Of a stretch of 64,000 nucleotides of DNA, positions 47,101-56,430 are shown in pieces (position 1 is the stretch's first letter; the number at the start of each line of letters is the position of its first letter). Both the position numbers and the translations under genes were made by a program. The notes below the pieces were generated by a model. It saw only the letters and a program-made list of their open reading frames with translations. It ran no database searches and was not told where the DNA came from. Source of the DNA: Prunella strophiata (lineage: Eukaryota > Chordata > Aves > Passeriformes > Prunellidae); contig JAZBQD010000031.1 of the NCBI GenBank assembly GCA_036583965.1, positions 1 through 64,000 of the forward strand, in the 5' to 3' direction.

Positions 47101-47308
47101 GAAGAGAGCTGGCACCCTGACTGCCAAGAAGCTCCCCACTGCTGGAGCTGAAAAAACGAGGAGAAGTAAGAGAGGTTGTCCACAACAAGCGGACAACGAG
47201 AGCGCGAGCAGTGCGGAAGGGGCACCCCAAGTTGCACAGAGAGCTGAAGTTCCAAAAACCAGCCGCAAGCGAGGCCGAAGTAAATCCCTAGAAGATGAGA
47301 AGGAGTAA
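29150..47308 (+). CDS. ZNF512: Zinc finger protein 512, 14 coding exons
   Basis: Nuclear multi-zinc-finger protein of poorly defined function. Fourteen coding exons join to about 573-576 aa (567 in human). Layout: basic, Ser-rich N-terminus with a conserved [13 protein letters not shown] block (exon 3); Lys-rich linkers (exons 4-5); then six fingers: C2HC in exon 6, C2H2 in exon 7, C2HC across exons 8-9, C2H2 in exon 9, C2HC across exons 11-12, C2H2 in exon 13; then a Lys/Arg-rich tail ending in [14 protein letters not shown]. Between fingers four and five lies the conserved block QRRSAK to [19 protein letters not shown]. The start has A at -3. Exon 9 carries one surplus G that breaks finger three (see findings). 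Introns host CR1 and LTR insertions. Confidence 0.95.
30655..30795. repeat. T-rich low-complexity tract
   Basis: T runs with TTTTG words in ZNF512 intron 1, the mirror image in composition of the A-rich tracts of GPN1. Confidence 0.9.
31647..31705 (+). CDS. ZNF512: ZNF512 coding exon 2
   Basis: Encodes [19 protein letters not shown] plus two bases of the next Lys codon; basic, corresponding to the human KQQRSTRIVG region. Acceptor ttgttag, donor AA|gtatgt. Confidence 0.82.
32981..33189 (+). CDS. ZNF512: ZNF512 coding exon 3
   Basis: A 209-nt exon with an acidic Ser-rich stretch ([16 protein letters not shown]) followed by [20 protein letters not shown], which aligns with human FRKSTYWMKMRRIK. 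Acceptor ttttccag, donor AAAG|gtattt after an 8-A run. Confidence 0.9.
33860..34460. other. Repeat-like intronic segment
   Basis: Pyrimidine-rich sequence in ZNF512 intron 3 whose style differs from the surroundings and may be an old retroelement; I could not assign a family. Confidence 0.25.
34956..35042 (+). CDS. ZNF512: ZNF512 coding exon 4
   Basis: Encodes [20 protein letters not shown] and [10 protein letters not shown], a Lys-rich linker with a likely nuclear localisation signal. Acceptor cttatcag, donor CGG|gtaata. Confidence 0.88.
35463..37292 (+). mobile_element. CR1 LINE, 5'-truncated and broken
   Basis: In ZNF512 intron 4, sense orientation. From the 5' side: an endonuclease/RT linker giving [20 protein letters not shown] (frame at 35520), RT-domain text around 36170-36480 ([13 protein letters not shown]; later FADDTKWG), then the CR1 3' UTR and a degraded CCAACCTAAACAATTTATGA end. 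Internal stops and frame changes make it non-functional. Confidence 0.92.
37293..37640 (+). mobile_element. Second CR1 LINE fragment (RT N-terminal part)
   Basis: Directly after the 3' end of the previous CR1 comes RT text [20 protein letters not shown] then [10 protein letters not shown] (37357 frame), which belongs upstream of the RT core. It is therefore a separate copy or a rearranged piece. Confidence 0.85.
38630..38713 (+). CDS. ZNF512: ZNF512 coding exon 5
   Basis: Encodes [20 protein letters not shown] and KEPETYDT; basic linker aligned with human GRKQRPKTQPNPKSQARRIR. Acceptor ataacag, donor ACAG|gtaaga. Confidence 0.88.
39863..39987 (+). CDS. ZNF512: ZNF512 coding exon 6 (finger 1)
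   Basis: Encodes [20 protein letters not shown] and onward to VNCRK. Finger 1 is C2HC (TCPTC..H..C). Matches human SLEEQWYLEIVDKG. Acceptor ttgacag, donor AAG|gtaaga. Confidence 0.95.
40362..40448 (+). CDS. ZNF512: ZNF512 coding exon 7 (finger 2)
   Basis: Encodes [20 protein letters not shown] then HVMADHNNQ, a classical C2H2 finger almost identical to human. Acceptor tttctag, donor CAG|gtaaca. Confidence 0.95.
41357..41931 (-). mobile_element. Solo LTR of an avian endogenous retrovirus, antisense
   Basis: In ZNF512 intron 7. The ends TTTAACCCCAGCCAGCAGCC and CCAGCCAAAACCAGCACA, with GATGGGGGAGAGAATC and ATGGGCTGAGATAAAGACGG between, match a widespread bird LTR I recall, reverse-complemented. 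No gag, pol or env sequence is present. Confidence 0.8.
42095..42193 (+). CDS. ZNF512: ZNF512 coding exon 8
   Basis: Encodes [20 protein letters not shown] then [13 protein letters not shown]. The Cys in KLKCTRE is the first ligand of finger 3; its partner lies in exon 9. Acceptor gctttag, donor GAG|gtaagc. Confidence 0.93.
42333..42380 (-). mobile_element. Short CR1 3' tail
   Basis: CATAGAATCATAGAATGGTT is the reverse complement of the CR1 terminal repeat; in ZNF512 intron 8. Confidence 0.85.
42573..42741 (+). CDS. ZNF512: ZNF512 coding exon 9 (fingers 3 and 4), with one-base surplus
   Basis: From 42583 the frame reads [20 protein letters not shown], then finger 4 [25 protein letters not shown], conserved with human. 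The first AG acceptor (42571-42572) would add GCT-like codons holding the second Cys of finger 3, but a surplus G before GCAGCTTC puts it out of frame and leads to an early TAG. A second AG (42581-42582) keeps the frame but drops that Cys. Donor CCG|gtgagt. Confidence 0.85.
43355..43549 (+). CDS. ZNF512: ZNF512 coding exon 10
   Basis: A 195-nt exon encoding the 65-residue block between fingers 4 and 5; GRVQRRSAK and [20 protein letters not shown] are near-identical to human, the first 25 residues less so. Acceptor attgcag, donor AAG|gtacaa. Confidence 0.95.
44206..44307 (+). CDS. ZNF512: ZNF512 coding exon 11
   Basis: Encodes [20 protein letters not shown] then [14 protein letters not shown]; supplies the first Cys of finger 5. 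Acceptor gtctcag, donor CAG|gtaatc. Confidence 0.94.
44762..44990 (-). mobile_element. CR1 LINE fragment
   Basis: CTGGCCTTGAGCATTTCCAG followed by CTCTGGGCAACCTCTGCCAG: antisense CR1 3' region in ZNF512 intron 11. Confidence 0.85.
45829..45891 (+). CDS. ZNF512: ZNF512 coding exon 12 (finger 5)
   Basis: Encodes [20 protein letters not shown] plus L, completing a C2HC finger. Acceptor gtttcag, donor TTG|gttggt, the weakest-looking donor in the gene. Confidence 0.93.
45995..46085 (-). mobile_element. Short CR1 3' fragment
   Basis: ATTCATGGAATGGTTTGGGT and CTTAAAGATCACC identify the antisense CR1 3' end in ZNF512 intron 12. Confidence 0.8.
46437..46535 (+). CDS. ZNF512: ZNF512 coding exon 13 (finger 6)
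   Basis: Encodes [20 protein letters not shown] then [13 protein letters not shown], a C2H2 finger almost identical to human. The acceptor follows a GTTT tetranucleotide run and reads tgccag. Donor GAG|gtaagg. Confidence 0.95.
46985..47308 (+). CDS. ZNF512: ZNF512 coding exon 14, terminal
   Basis: Begins [20 protein letters not shown] (human [20 protein letters not shown]), followed by a Lys/Arg-rich tail with [14 protein letters not shown] and [17 protein letters not shown], ending in TAA at 47306-47308. The basic clusters look like bipartite nuclear localisation signals. Acceptor cctgcag. Confidence 0.95.
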   Translation, partial: DWFDVNTTTTKSFEKLMKIRQREEQKKQRKKRPLTRGKKKRAGTLTAKKLPTAGAEKTRRSKRGCPQQADNESASSAEGAPQVAQRAEVPKTSRKRGRSKSLEDEKE

Positions 47309-48461
47309 TCATAAAGCTTTTCAGTTACAAGCCCCACTTCTGTCAGGCTCATAACCCACTGCACTAATATAAGCAACTGCATGTCTTTGGGACTGTGACT
47401 CAGTTCTGCGGCTGACTTTGATACTGAAACTTCTGCATCTGGTCAGTTGTGAGGAATTCAAACCAAAGCTGTGGTGCAGAGGCTGCTTCTGCCAGCAGGG
47501 TTCCTTTGGACCGTGGCACTCACAGTGTACCCAGTGTGATTCCTGCTCTGGTTGCAGTCTCAGTTTGGTCATACTAGTTGCTTGTTTAGTGGTTTCCAGT
47601 ACAGCGTCTGTTTTGTCATCTTCCTCTGATGCGTGAGATCAGGGTTCTTTTATACAGTTCTTCTCAAAAGGGACTGACTAGCACAATGTTTAGGTCTCTT
47701 CAACGGGGAAATCCTTTCTTGCACAGAATGCACCCAAACTAAACATGAGAACAGTGCTGTGCAGAATGCAAAGACTCTGGCTTGCCCTGTCACTCTCCTG
47801 TCTGTTGTCAGCAAGACTGCCACAAAAGAGACCTTCTCAGTGTTTGCTGTATCCTGTTGCACAAGGCTCTATTTCATATCCTGGTGTTTAGGCTCAGCAC
47901 CAGACAGCACCAGACTTGGAAGGGATGGAAGGTCATTATTACCCTTGTTAGGAACCCACTGTTCCCCTGGCATCTGTCTGCTGTAATGCTGAACATTAAA
48001 CATGTGTGGAAAGTCTTCCAGTGCTGCAACAACTGAAGGCTCTCAAGCCCTTTGGAGATTCACCAGCCTTTTAGAGACCCCAGTAACTAATGTACTGAGA
48101 TGGTCTTTGTGTGCCCTCTGAAGCCCACCTGTTCCATGCTCACCTGGGAGACATACCGCAAGACAGTGCATCCCTACATGAGCAGCCTGCTAGTGCTGGG
48201 ACCAGGTTCCACGAAGCTGCCTTGCCAGCATGTGGTTCTTTGTCATGCCAATGCTCCCTCATTGTCTTTTCCCCCTGCTATGCAGATATCCCCTTCATTG
48301 CCTTACATAACCTGTTTCTTTTCAGTATTGCCTCTCTGTGCAAATGAGGTGTATTAGCAGTGGCTTCCCTGTGTAGAAAAGGTTAAAAGAAGAGAGGTCA
48401 CTGTTTTAAGTCATGTGTTGACATTGTCTCTGGATCATAAGGAATAATATCTTCCTGTCTC

Positions 48462-48660
48462 TATAAATCACTGAATGTTAAGGGATTGGAATGGACCTTA
48501 AAGATCATTTAGTTTCACCTCCTGCTGCCATGAGCAGGGACATCTCCCACTAGACCAGGTCGCTCAAGGCCTTATCCAGCCAGGCTTTGAACACTGCCAG
48601 GGTTGGGGCATCCACAGCCTCCCTGGGCAACCTGTTCAGTGTCTGAATGCAGCAGATGTC
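48462..48660 (-). mobile_element. CR1 LINE 3' fragment
   Basis: GACCTTAAAGATCATTTAGT through CTCCCTGGGCAACCTGTTCA is antisense CR1; it lies in the possible long ZNF512 3' UTR. Confidence 0.88.
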
Positions 48661-49110
48661 ATAGAAGCTAGCAGGAAGCAGCAGCACAGGTAGTCCTATT
48701 TTTCAAGGAATGGGTTCTTCAGAATTTGTTATCCAAAGACCAATTGTACCAGAAGATTGCAGAATTTGCACTGTGTGACAAAGTTGCTGGTGCTGAAATT
48801 CCCAGGGAAGCCATTGCAGTGTGTGGGGAACAGGCAGGTTTGTACTAGCACGATCACATTGTTCCTGACAGTGGGGAGTGCTGTAGGGCCAAGGTGGTCT
48901 CCAGAACTGCCTTTGGAACCAGTTGCTGCTGTGTTTACAGGTGCTGTGCTGAAAGCAGATGTGTGGACTGTGCAGGGCATGTAGTCTGCAGTGAGATGGG
49001 CAAGATCAGAAAACAACGAAATAAAATGTCACCAGTGCGAGAATGTGGTTTCTTGTCTGTTTGCTGTGTGGTGTTCTTGGTGCCATCCCTTCTCCTCCAG
49101 CACACCCCAG

Positions 49111-49690
49111 CCTGCTGCAGGGCTGTCCTGCTGCAGGGTTGTCCGTCCTGCTGCAGGGCTGTCCTGCTGCAGGACTGTCCTGCTGCAGGGCTGTCCTGCT
49201 GCAGGGCTGTCCTGCTGCAGGGCTGTCCTGCTGCAGGGCTGTCCTGCTGCAGGGCTGTCCTGCTGCAGGGCTGTCCTGCTGCAGGGCTGTCCTGCTGCAG
49301 GGCTGTCCTGCTGCAGGGCTGTCCTGCTGCAGGGCTGTCCTGCTGCAGGGCTGTCCTGCTGCAGGGCTGTCCTGCTGCAGGGCTGTCCTGCTGCAGGGCT
49401 GTCCTGCTGCAGGGCTGTCCTGCTGCAGGGCTGTCCTGCTGCAGGGCTGTCCTGCTGCAGGGCTGTCCTGCTGCAGGGCTGTCCTGCTGCAGGGCTGTCC
49501 TGCTGCAGGGCTGTCCTGCTGCAGGGCTGTCCTGCTGCAGGGCTGTCCTGCTGCAGGGCTGTCCTGCTGCAGGGCTGTCCTGCTGCAGGGCTGTCCTGCT
49601 GCAGGGCTGTCCTGCTGCAGGGCTGTCCTGCTGCAGGGCTGTCCTGCTGCAGGGCTGTCCTGCTGCAGGACTGTCCTGCAGGGTTGCCCT
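49111..49690. repeat. 16-bp minisatellite, about 36 copies
   Basis: Unit CTGCTGCAGGGCTGTC, about 33 near-perfect tandem copies bounded by diverged ones. An A-for-G variant (GGACTGTCC) occurs near each end (about 49172 and 49669). Each unit carries the palindrome CTGCAG. The unit is not a multiple of three and lacks stops in most frames, which creates long artificial ORFs on both strands. Confidence 0.98.
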
Positions 49691-49819
49691 GCATGCTCTG
49701 GTGCTGTTCAGCTGTCTTTGTGGGTTTCTCTTCAGAACTCCACAGTGCTGTACTTGGAGCAAATGTTCAGTGTTTTCCCACTCAGTACAATAAACCTAGG
49801 AATTAAAGAAGGTTTTTCA

Positions 49820-52800
49820 TAGTGGTTTTCAGTCTAGTGTCTTGTTTCCTGTCATTTATGAGTTACTAACTAGACCTGCTCTCTAGATGTGGATACTTTG
49901 TGACTACTTGGGTTTTGTAGTTACTTCAGTAACATACTCCTCCACGTAACATGGCACATGGAAAAAAGCATTCTCCAACGGTCCATCTCTGTCCATCAGC
50001 GCAATAACAGATTGTTTGCGGGATTGGCTCAAGCTGGGATGAGGTGGTGGCACTGCTGCCAGTGCACTGCTTATGAGGAGAGAGGTCTGTCCTGGAGCAC
50101 CTGCATCCTGCTGCAGTGGGGTCAAGGCAGCCGTGCTCCTCTGCTCTGAGGGCAAGGGATTCAGCAGAGAGGCAGAATCACCTCCCTCACTTGCTGTGCA
50201 CACTGCTGTAGAGGCAGCCCTGGACACTGGTGGTTTCTGGGCTGCCAGTGCACGTGGCCAGGTTGTGTTATCCCTAGGACCTTGTCCCCCAGGCTGCTCT
50301 CCATCTATGGATTCCCCAGGTTTTTCTGGATGACATCCCTCTCCTCCAGCAAATCAATTGCACCAAGCAGCTCGGATGAAGACATTACATAACATGGGCA
50401 ACAGGCCCTGGAGGAACACTGCCCACTGCTCCAGCAAACTGGTCCTTGCTGTTACCAATTCTATTTGAGTAAGTACATGTTTAGGAAGAGATCCAGTTTT
50501 GAAGGAATCAGAAGTGATAAAAGAGACCAGTTAATCACTCAATACTTGTTGCAGTGGTTCATTGTACTAAAAATGCTGTGTCTTCTCATCAGAATTTGTT
50601 CTGTTTCAGCCTCTGTATCCCATACTGCTGAGTCCTGGTAACTGAAATAGCTTTAGGGTATCAGAAATTTCTTCCTGCATATTTGTAGTCATAATTAACT
50701 CCATACATAATTTTCTGTATGAGCTAAAGAAGCTTGTTAGTCTCAGTCAAAACAGGTTTTTCTTTTCTGTTGTGCATTGTTCTTTGCTGAAGTGTTATAT
50801 ATCAATTAGTGCATTTTTCACTTTTTAAGTCCAGAGGGATGAACCAGGAACCAGCTACGGTATTCCATAACAGTCTGGTTTATGTAAGATACAATGATGA
50901 CCTCGCTCTGCTCTCACCTACTTATTTTTGTCCTCAACTCCCTCACTACACTGTTAATATTCACTTTTACCCTCTTAAGCACATTTTTCAGTTGTTCTGC
51001 AAATGCCTCTGAGGACTCATTTCTTTTGTTTCTAGAAACTCAACAGGGTTTAAGGCCAGACAGCACATGATGAACACGTTCTGAAACATTGTGGTGTATT
51101 TCACAGAACCACTCTAGCAGAGACCTTAATTACTATGTTTTGTACAGTAACTTTTTCCAGAAAGCTTTGTTTTAATATGCAGATTTTCTTTGCAATTGTT
51201 ATATAATTTCATTAACATTCTTGATAAAGATGTCAAATAGCTGCAGACTATGGGACTCTCTAGGACAAATCCTTATTTACAATTATTTAATATCAAGCAT
51301 TTAATGTATTCCACTGATGCTTGTATAACGTGGGGCCAAGAACAAGGCCTTAGAGAAATTTATGATGTCAACAGCTACTTTTACCAAAATGGACTTGTAA
51401 TTAATTAAAGAATAATATTTACAGAAAACTTTTCTCTGTGAAACCATGTTGGCTGGGTCTTATTTATGATGCCCTTTAATGTCAGTTGTTGGTGTGTCTG
51501 GGAGACAGACTAAGCTGTACTTACACTCATCACACAGTTTGTCTTTTTTTAAGTACTGACACACTTGAGTTTTGCTTTGGGGAGGGTTTTTTTTTGGAGG
51601 AGGAGGAGGAGAGAGAATATGTTTTGGTTTGGGAGTTGTTCTGTTGTTTTGTTTTGTTTTTTCTTAATCCCCATTGTTGAATATCATTAGTAATTGAGTA
51701 ATTTTCATGAAATCACCATCCTTCCATGCAAGTTATGCAATGCAGTAGCTTTAAGGTTTAAGCTCTTTTAATAATGTCATTTAATAACGTTGCAAAAAAA
51801 TGGAGCTGTTCTGTTGAGAGGAAATTGACACGGGGTACACTTCACACAGAGATACCCAGTGGAGTTTGTCATTCCTTTCTGTATGGAACAGTCTGGTGCT
51901 GAATGTGATGTGTGAGAATGAAATCATTGCAATCGTGCACGTAACTCTTATCACTGTCAGGTTGGGGTACATCCCATTAGTTTGTGATTTCACTATTGGT
52001 AAGGACACCACACCTGTGCCAGGCCAGCTCTTCTACTGCTTCACTTTCCTTGGAGTGTGACATTTCCTATAAATCAAATGTTTCCCTGTGCCACTGCAGG
52101 TATTTAGGAGCAGAGCCATGGCCTGGGACCAGCTTCTGGAGCAGTCAGTCCTAGGTGCTTGCTCGGTGACCGTCCTGGCAAGTGGAGGGTTAATGTCATC
52201 CTGGGAATGCTGTGGGACTGATGCTGGTAATGAAACCAGCACTACGCATGACATTATTTCTTCAAGTATTGCTTGGCTCTGAAAGCCAGCTGCCTTCAGA
52301 ATTAAGTAGGTCAATCTTCTCATTAAAATATAGTGGAATGAGAGTGAGATTGGAGGGGTGGTGGCTATATTGAACAGCTCTGCTGAGACATTAATTAGCA
52401 CAGTGTCCTCTTTTATGCATGCTGTATTGGGTCCAAAAATCCATCTGAGTTACGCTCAAAGGTCTTCTAAATGGGAGGCTTCTGTTTTGAAAAAGTGCAG
52501 TTGCATTTCAGAAGCAAGCCTCTGTCTTCAGAAGCAGGTAACAAAAGCCGGTAGTTATTCAGACACAGCCTGCGCTGGACCATAGAATGACCATAACCAG
52601 AGACATGGTCCCAGTGATTCCTGGGGAGACAGACCCAAATTAAAGGTTTGGAAAATCGCAGCCTGTGCTGTCAGCTTTTTTCCAGTTCTTCCCCATGACC
52701 AAGAAGGCTCTTGGTCCTCTGTGCCCCGGCAGCATGAGTTGGTCCCTCACCTGCCCTTGGCCACAGCCCAGGCACTGCCCTGGCAGGCAGAGCTGCCCTG

Positions 52801-53040
52801 GGCCAGGACAGGTGGTCCCCATGGTGCCAGGTGATGGTGGCCAGGACAGGTAGCACCCGTGGTACCGTTTTTTGTGGGCAGCTCCTTCATCTCACAGGAA
52901 CCAGAGACCAGCCTGTGCAGCAATAAGGGCTACAGGAGGAGGAGGGGCTCATTTGCAGAGGAAGGATGTGAATGGGAGACAGACTTTGTCTGATTTAAGT
53001 ACTTGGTAAAGAGGTAAACCTCAAAGAAGACTTTTCCACA
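49820..53040. other. Gene-free intergenic region
   Basis: No splice-linked coding sequence or recognised repeat except T/G-rich patches (51540-51660). Confidence 0.4.
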
Positions 53041-53042
53041 CA

Positions 53043-53205
53043 TGGAATCATGGAACACTGGGTTGGAAGGTTTAAATGTCAACTTTAAATGACAGCTTTA
53101 AATGTCAACCAGGCCAAGACCCTGACATGAGCAAGATTGTCTTCTACTAGATTGGGTTGCTCAGAACCCCATCCAGCCTGATCTTGAATGCTTCCAAGGA
53201 TGGGA
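53043..53205 (-). mobile_element. CR1 LINE fragment, left part split by an LTR
   Basis: GGAATCATGGAACACTGGGT through TGAATGCTTCCAAGGATGGG is antisense CR1 3' region; the next CR1 segment resumes at 53616. Confidence 0.88.
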
Positions 53206-53615
53206 TGTTGCATATGGGTAAAGATAGTATAAAAAAAAGACTTTATAAAATATAGTTTAGGCCCTACTAGTCTAGCTAAGCTAGCAGTTAGCTTATAACT
53301 TCCCATATAAAAAATCATAAAAATGAAAGCAGCCCAACAAACTATTCCAGTAAGAAAACTGTTTGCACCTGTAATAAACAAGAAATCTGTTCTGTAAAAT
53401 CAAAAAACAAAATATGTGAACTAACCAAAAATAGAGAGATTTAACAAACATACACCCTAGTCATTTACCAACCAAGAAACTAAATATCAGTATATTATTA
53501 GCCAATTAAGTCTAACACAGTACCTTCTAATATTTCCTATAAATATAAACTTTTCAAATAAAGAATGGGCTTTTTCTGCATGAAGAAACTGGATCACATC
53601 TGTTTTACTGCAACA
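53206..53615 (+). mobile_element. 410-bp solo LTR nested in a CR1
   Basis: Starts TGTTGCA and ends TGCAACA (perfect 7-bp terminal inverted repeats with TG...CA), flanked by TGGGA and TGGGG as a near-perfect 5-bp target duplication. Contains TATAAATA (53539) and AATAAA (53557-53562) in the same orientation, as in U3-R of an LTR. No coding sequence remains. Confidence 0.85.
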
Positions 53616-53985
53616 TGGGGACACTCATCACCTCTCTGGGCAGCCTGTATGTGTGTCTGGCCACAATGATTGTGAAAAACTTCCTTACATCTAATCTAAA
53701 TTGACTCTCCTTCAGTTTAAACCATTGCTCCTTGTTCTATTGCAACAGGCCCTACTTAATAGTCCATCCCCATCATTCTTGTAGGCACTGGAGGGGCTAT
53801 GAGCTCTCCCTGGATCCTTCTCTTCCCCATGCTGAGCACCCCCAGCTCTCCCAGCCTGGCTCCAGAGCAGAGGGGCTCCAGCCCTGGAGCAGCTCCATGG
53901 CCTCCTCTCGTCTCACCCCAGCAGCTCCAGGTCCTTCCTGTGCTGGGAACCTCAGAGCTAAATATCTTCAATTTTGCTGCAGCTG
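53616..53985 (-). mobile_element. CR1 LINE fragment, right part split by an LTR
   Basis: ACCTCTCTGGGCAGCCTGTA through CAGCCTGGCTCCAGAGCAG continues the antisense CR1 interrupted at 53205. Confidence 0.88.
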
Positions 53986-54189
53986 CAACTGGAATTTCCA
54001 AAAACATTTGATAAGGCCCTGGACCTCTTTAAAAAGCAAGACTGCCATGCATTAAACAGGATGGTTGTCTTGTTAAGGGCTAGAGGAAGCATTTGGAGGA
54101 GACATTTGGCATTTTCAGGGGAGTGAGGACACTGGGGGAATCCTGCAGGGATCCAAATTAACACTGGACCATTCAAAATGTTTCCCTCA

Positions 54190-54440
54190 TGGAACAGGAA
54201 GTAAACGTGCAGGGACTAAGGTCAGGTTTGAGGATTACATGGAGTAGTAAAAAATAAAAGGTAACCATGAAGAAGTGGTAAAGCATCTTAGAATACTGAG
54301 TGGCTGGGAGATTAAATGGCAGATGAAATTCAGTATTAAAAAATGAAAGGGCCCCAATTACATCTATATATTGCCCTTGCAGCCCCTCAAAGATGGTTTG
54401 CATTGGTGTTCAAAATTGGGATATCCTGAAAGCCTACAGT
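54190..54440 (+). mobile_element. Possible CR1 LINE fragment
   Basis: AAATGGCAGATGAAATTCAG resembles the end of the CR1 RT ORF; the rest is too diverged for certainty. Confidence 0.4.
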
Positions 54441-55603
54441 ATTACTTCATAACTTCTTACTGCTGAACTCTTTCCTCATGAAAACATCTTGCCATGCTAC
54501 ACCAAATACCATCTTTCAAGACAGACTCCAGCCACCCTGGCCCTGGCCCCTGCCTCAGAACTGCTGTTGTGCAGAGCACAGGCAAAGCAGGGAGGACACT
54601 TCCAGACCAATGCACTGGCTCCAGGTGCTGCACCAGCACTCACCTGCTGCAGGGGCAGGTCATATCCCTGGCACAAGTGGCTGGCTCAAAGCTCTGAGGC
54701 TGACCTGCATAGCTCCCTCCAGGTGGGGTGGCTGGGTCCATGCCACCCAAAAGAAGTCCAGTCTCTCACGTCCCTGGCCACCTCCCGTCACCAGCCACTG
54801 AAGCAAGGACTACTCCAGACCAGCCCCTGAGCAGAAAAGGGAGGTTCTATGGCACCACACCCATGCCAAACCTGGTGCACACAAGTGGCTCTCCATCACA
54901 CGGGCTGCCCAGTGCCCTGTGTCACTGTGTCAGTGCCTTGTCTCGTTGTCCTATGTCCCTGACAGCTCCCTGTCCTATGCCATGGAGGTACAGGCATCAC
55001 CCAGGGTTCCCCTCCTTCCCACGCCCCCTTGGCTCTGCCCCTGGCCTTGTGGAGCACTGCACAGCAGGACAGGTGGGCTTAGCACTGCACTGAGCACAGA
55101 CAGGTGGCACAGCCAGGCTGGCTGGCAAGCACACACTCCCCTTTCTCCAGGAACTTCATCTCTGCTCCCAAATTACGGGAACAGTCGCACAGTCAGCACA
55201 AGCAAACACAAGGAGCAAATCCCAGTGCCAGTGATGCAGCTGGTAAATTACTTTGGCCCTGTCAGAAGCAATGCCAGGGAGAGGATGTCAGGAGAATGGC
55301 AGCAAGACAGATGTGGAGGAGTGGCTGGAAATGAAATCCACATGCTGCAGTCTCACCCTGAGAGGACGATCAGCCCTGGTCTCCATGTGGGCCAAGTCAG
55401 CATGGACTGAAGTTCTACCCCTGACATGGAACAGGCCATGCCAGTCTCTGCAGCAGCCACGAAGATGCTTGGCAGCTGTCAGGCATCAAAAGAGAAGCTG
55501 TCAGCACATCCCCCTCAGTTTCATAGTTTCTAGGCTAAACAACTCAGGCTAATTTAGGCTTTCATCATAAGCTGCTTTGCCCAAAACTCCCTCTTAAAGG
55601 AAT
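54440..55603. other. Gene-free intergenic region
   Basis: GC-moderate sequence with several overlapping short ORFs, none supported. Confidence 0.35.
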
Positions 55604-56430
55604 TGTACTGGGTTTGCATGGCAGGGTTTTGGTGGGTGTGTGTGGGGGGGTGTTACGGGGATGGCTTCTGTGAGAAGCTTCTAGAAGCTTCCCCCACGTC
55701 CAGCAGAGCCAAAGCCAGCTGACCCCAAGACAAACCTGCTGTTGGCCAAGGCAGAGCCCATCAGCAATGGTGGCAGTGCCTCTGGGATTTAATAAGGGAA
55801 AAACTGTGCACAGCATCAGCCAGAGAGAGGAGTGAGGGTATGTGAGAGCAACAGCCCTGCAGTCCCCCAGGCCATGCAGAAGGAACGAGAGGAGGTGCTC
55901 CAAGCTCTGGAGCAGGGATTCCCCTGCAGCCTGTGGGATCCAGGAGTAGCAGGGACCCACCCACAGCCCACAAAGATCCACTCAGGAGCAGAGACCCACC
56001 TGCAGCCCATGGAGGAGCCCATGAGAGAGCAGAGGCAGAGTGTGAGGACCCTCCCCTTGAGAAGGAAGCAGTGGCAGAGACATGTTGTGATGAATTGATC
56101 TCATTCCCTGTCCCACTGCACTGCTGAGGGGGAGGAGGGAGAGAACTGGGGAGTGAAGCTAAGCTGGGGAAGACAGGAGGGGTGGTGAGAAAGATGGCTT
56201 TACAATTTGGTTTTATTTCTCATTTAACTTAATTGGTAATAAGTTAAAGTAATTTCCCAAAACTGAGTCTGTTTTGCCCACGACAGTAACTGGTGAGTGA
56301 GCTCTCCCTGTCCTTATCCCAATCCATGAGTGTATCATTATACTTTCTCTTCCCTGCCCAGTTGAGGGAGAGAGTGATGGGGCAGCTTTGATGAGCACCT
56401 GGTATCCAGCCAGGGTCAGCCCAGTGAGTT
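55604..56430 (+). mobile_element. Solo LTR of an avian endogenous retrovirus
   Basis: Begins TGTACTGGGTTTGCATGGCA; near the 3' side carries GGTTTTATTTCTCATTTAAC, CTGAGTCTGTTTTGCCCACG and GGTATCCAGCCAGGGTCAGC, all marks of a common bird LTR I recall. About 0.83 kb without internal coding region. The 3' border is approximate. Confidence 0.8.

Larger units (their letters stand above)
47309..49815 (+). other. ZNF512: ZNF512 3' UTR or downstream region with alternative poly(A) signals
   Basis: Poly(A) signal candidates on the plus strand are ATTAAA at 47995-48000, AATAAA at 49020-49025 (followed by a GT-rich stretch) and AATAAA at 49789-49794. The distal signal would place an antisense CR1 (48.46-48.66 kb) and the 16-bp minisatellite in the mRNA; proximal use would leave both intergenic. 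Confidence 0.45.

Noticed and set aside
48894..49822. Five overlapping 220-300 aa ORFs on both strands with CRAVLLQG or DSPAAGQP repeats
   Set aside because: They are frame shadows of the 16-bp minisatellite, whose unit lacks stops; no start context, splice support or conserved flanks.
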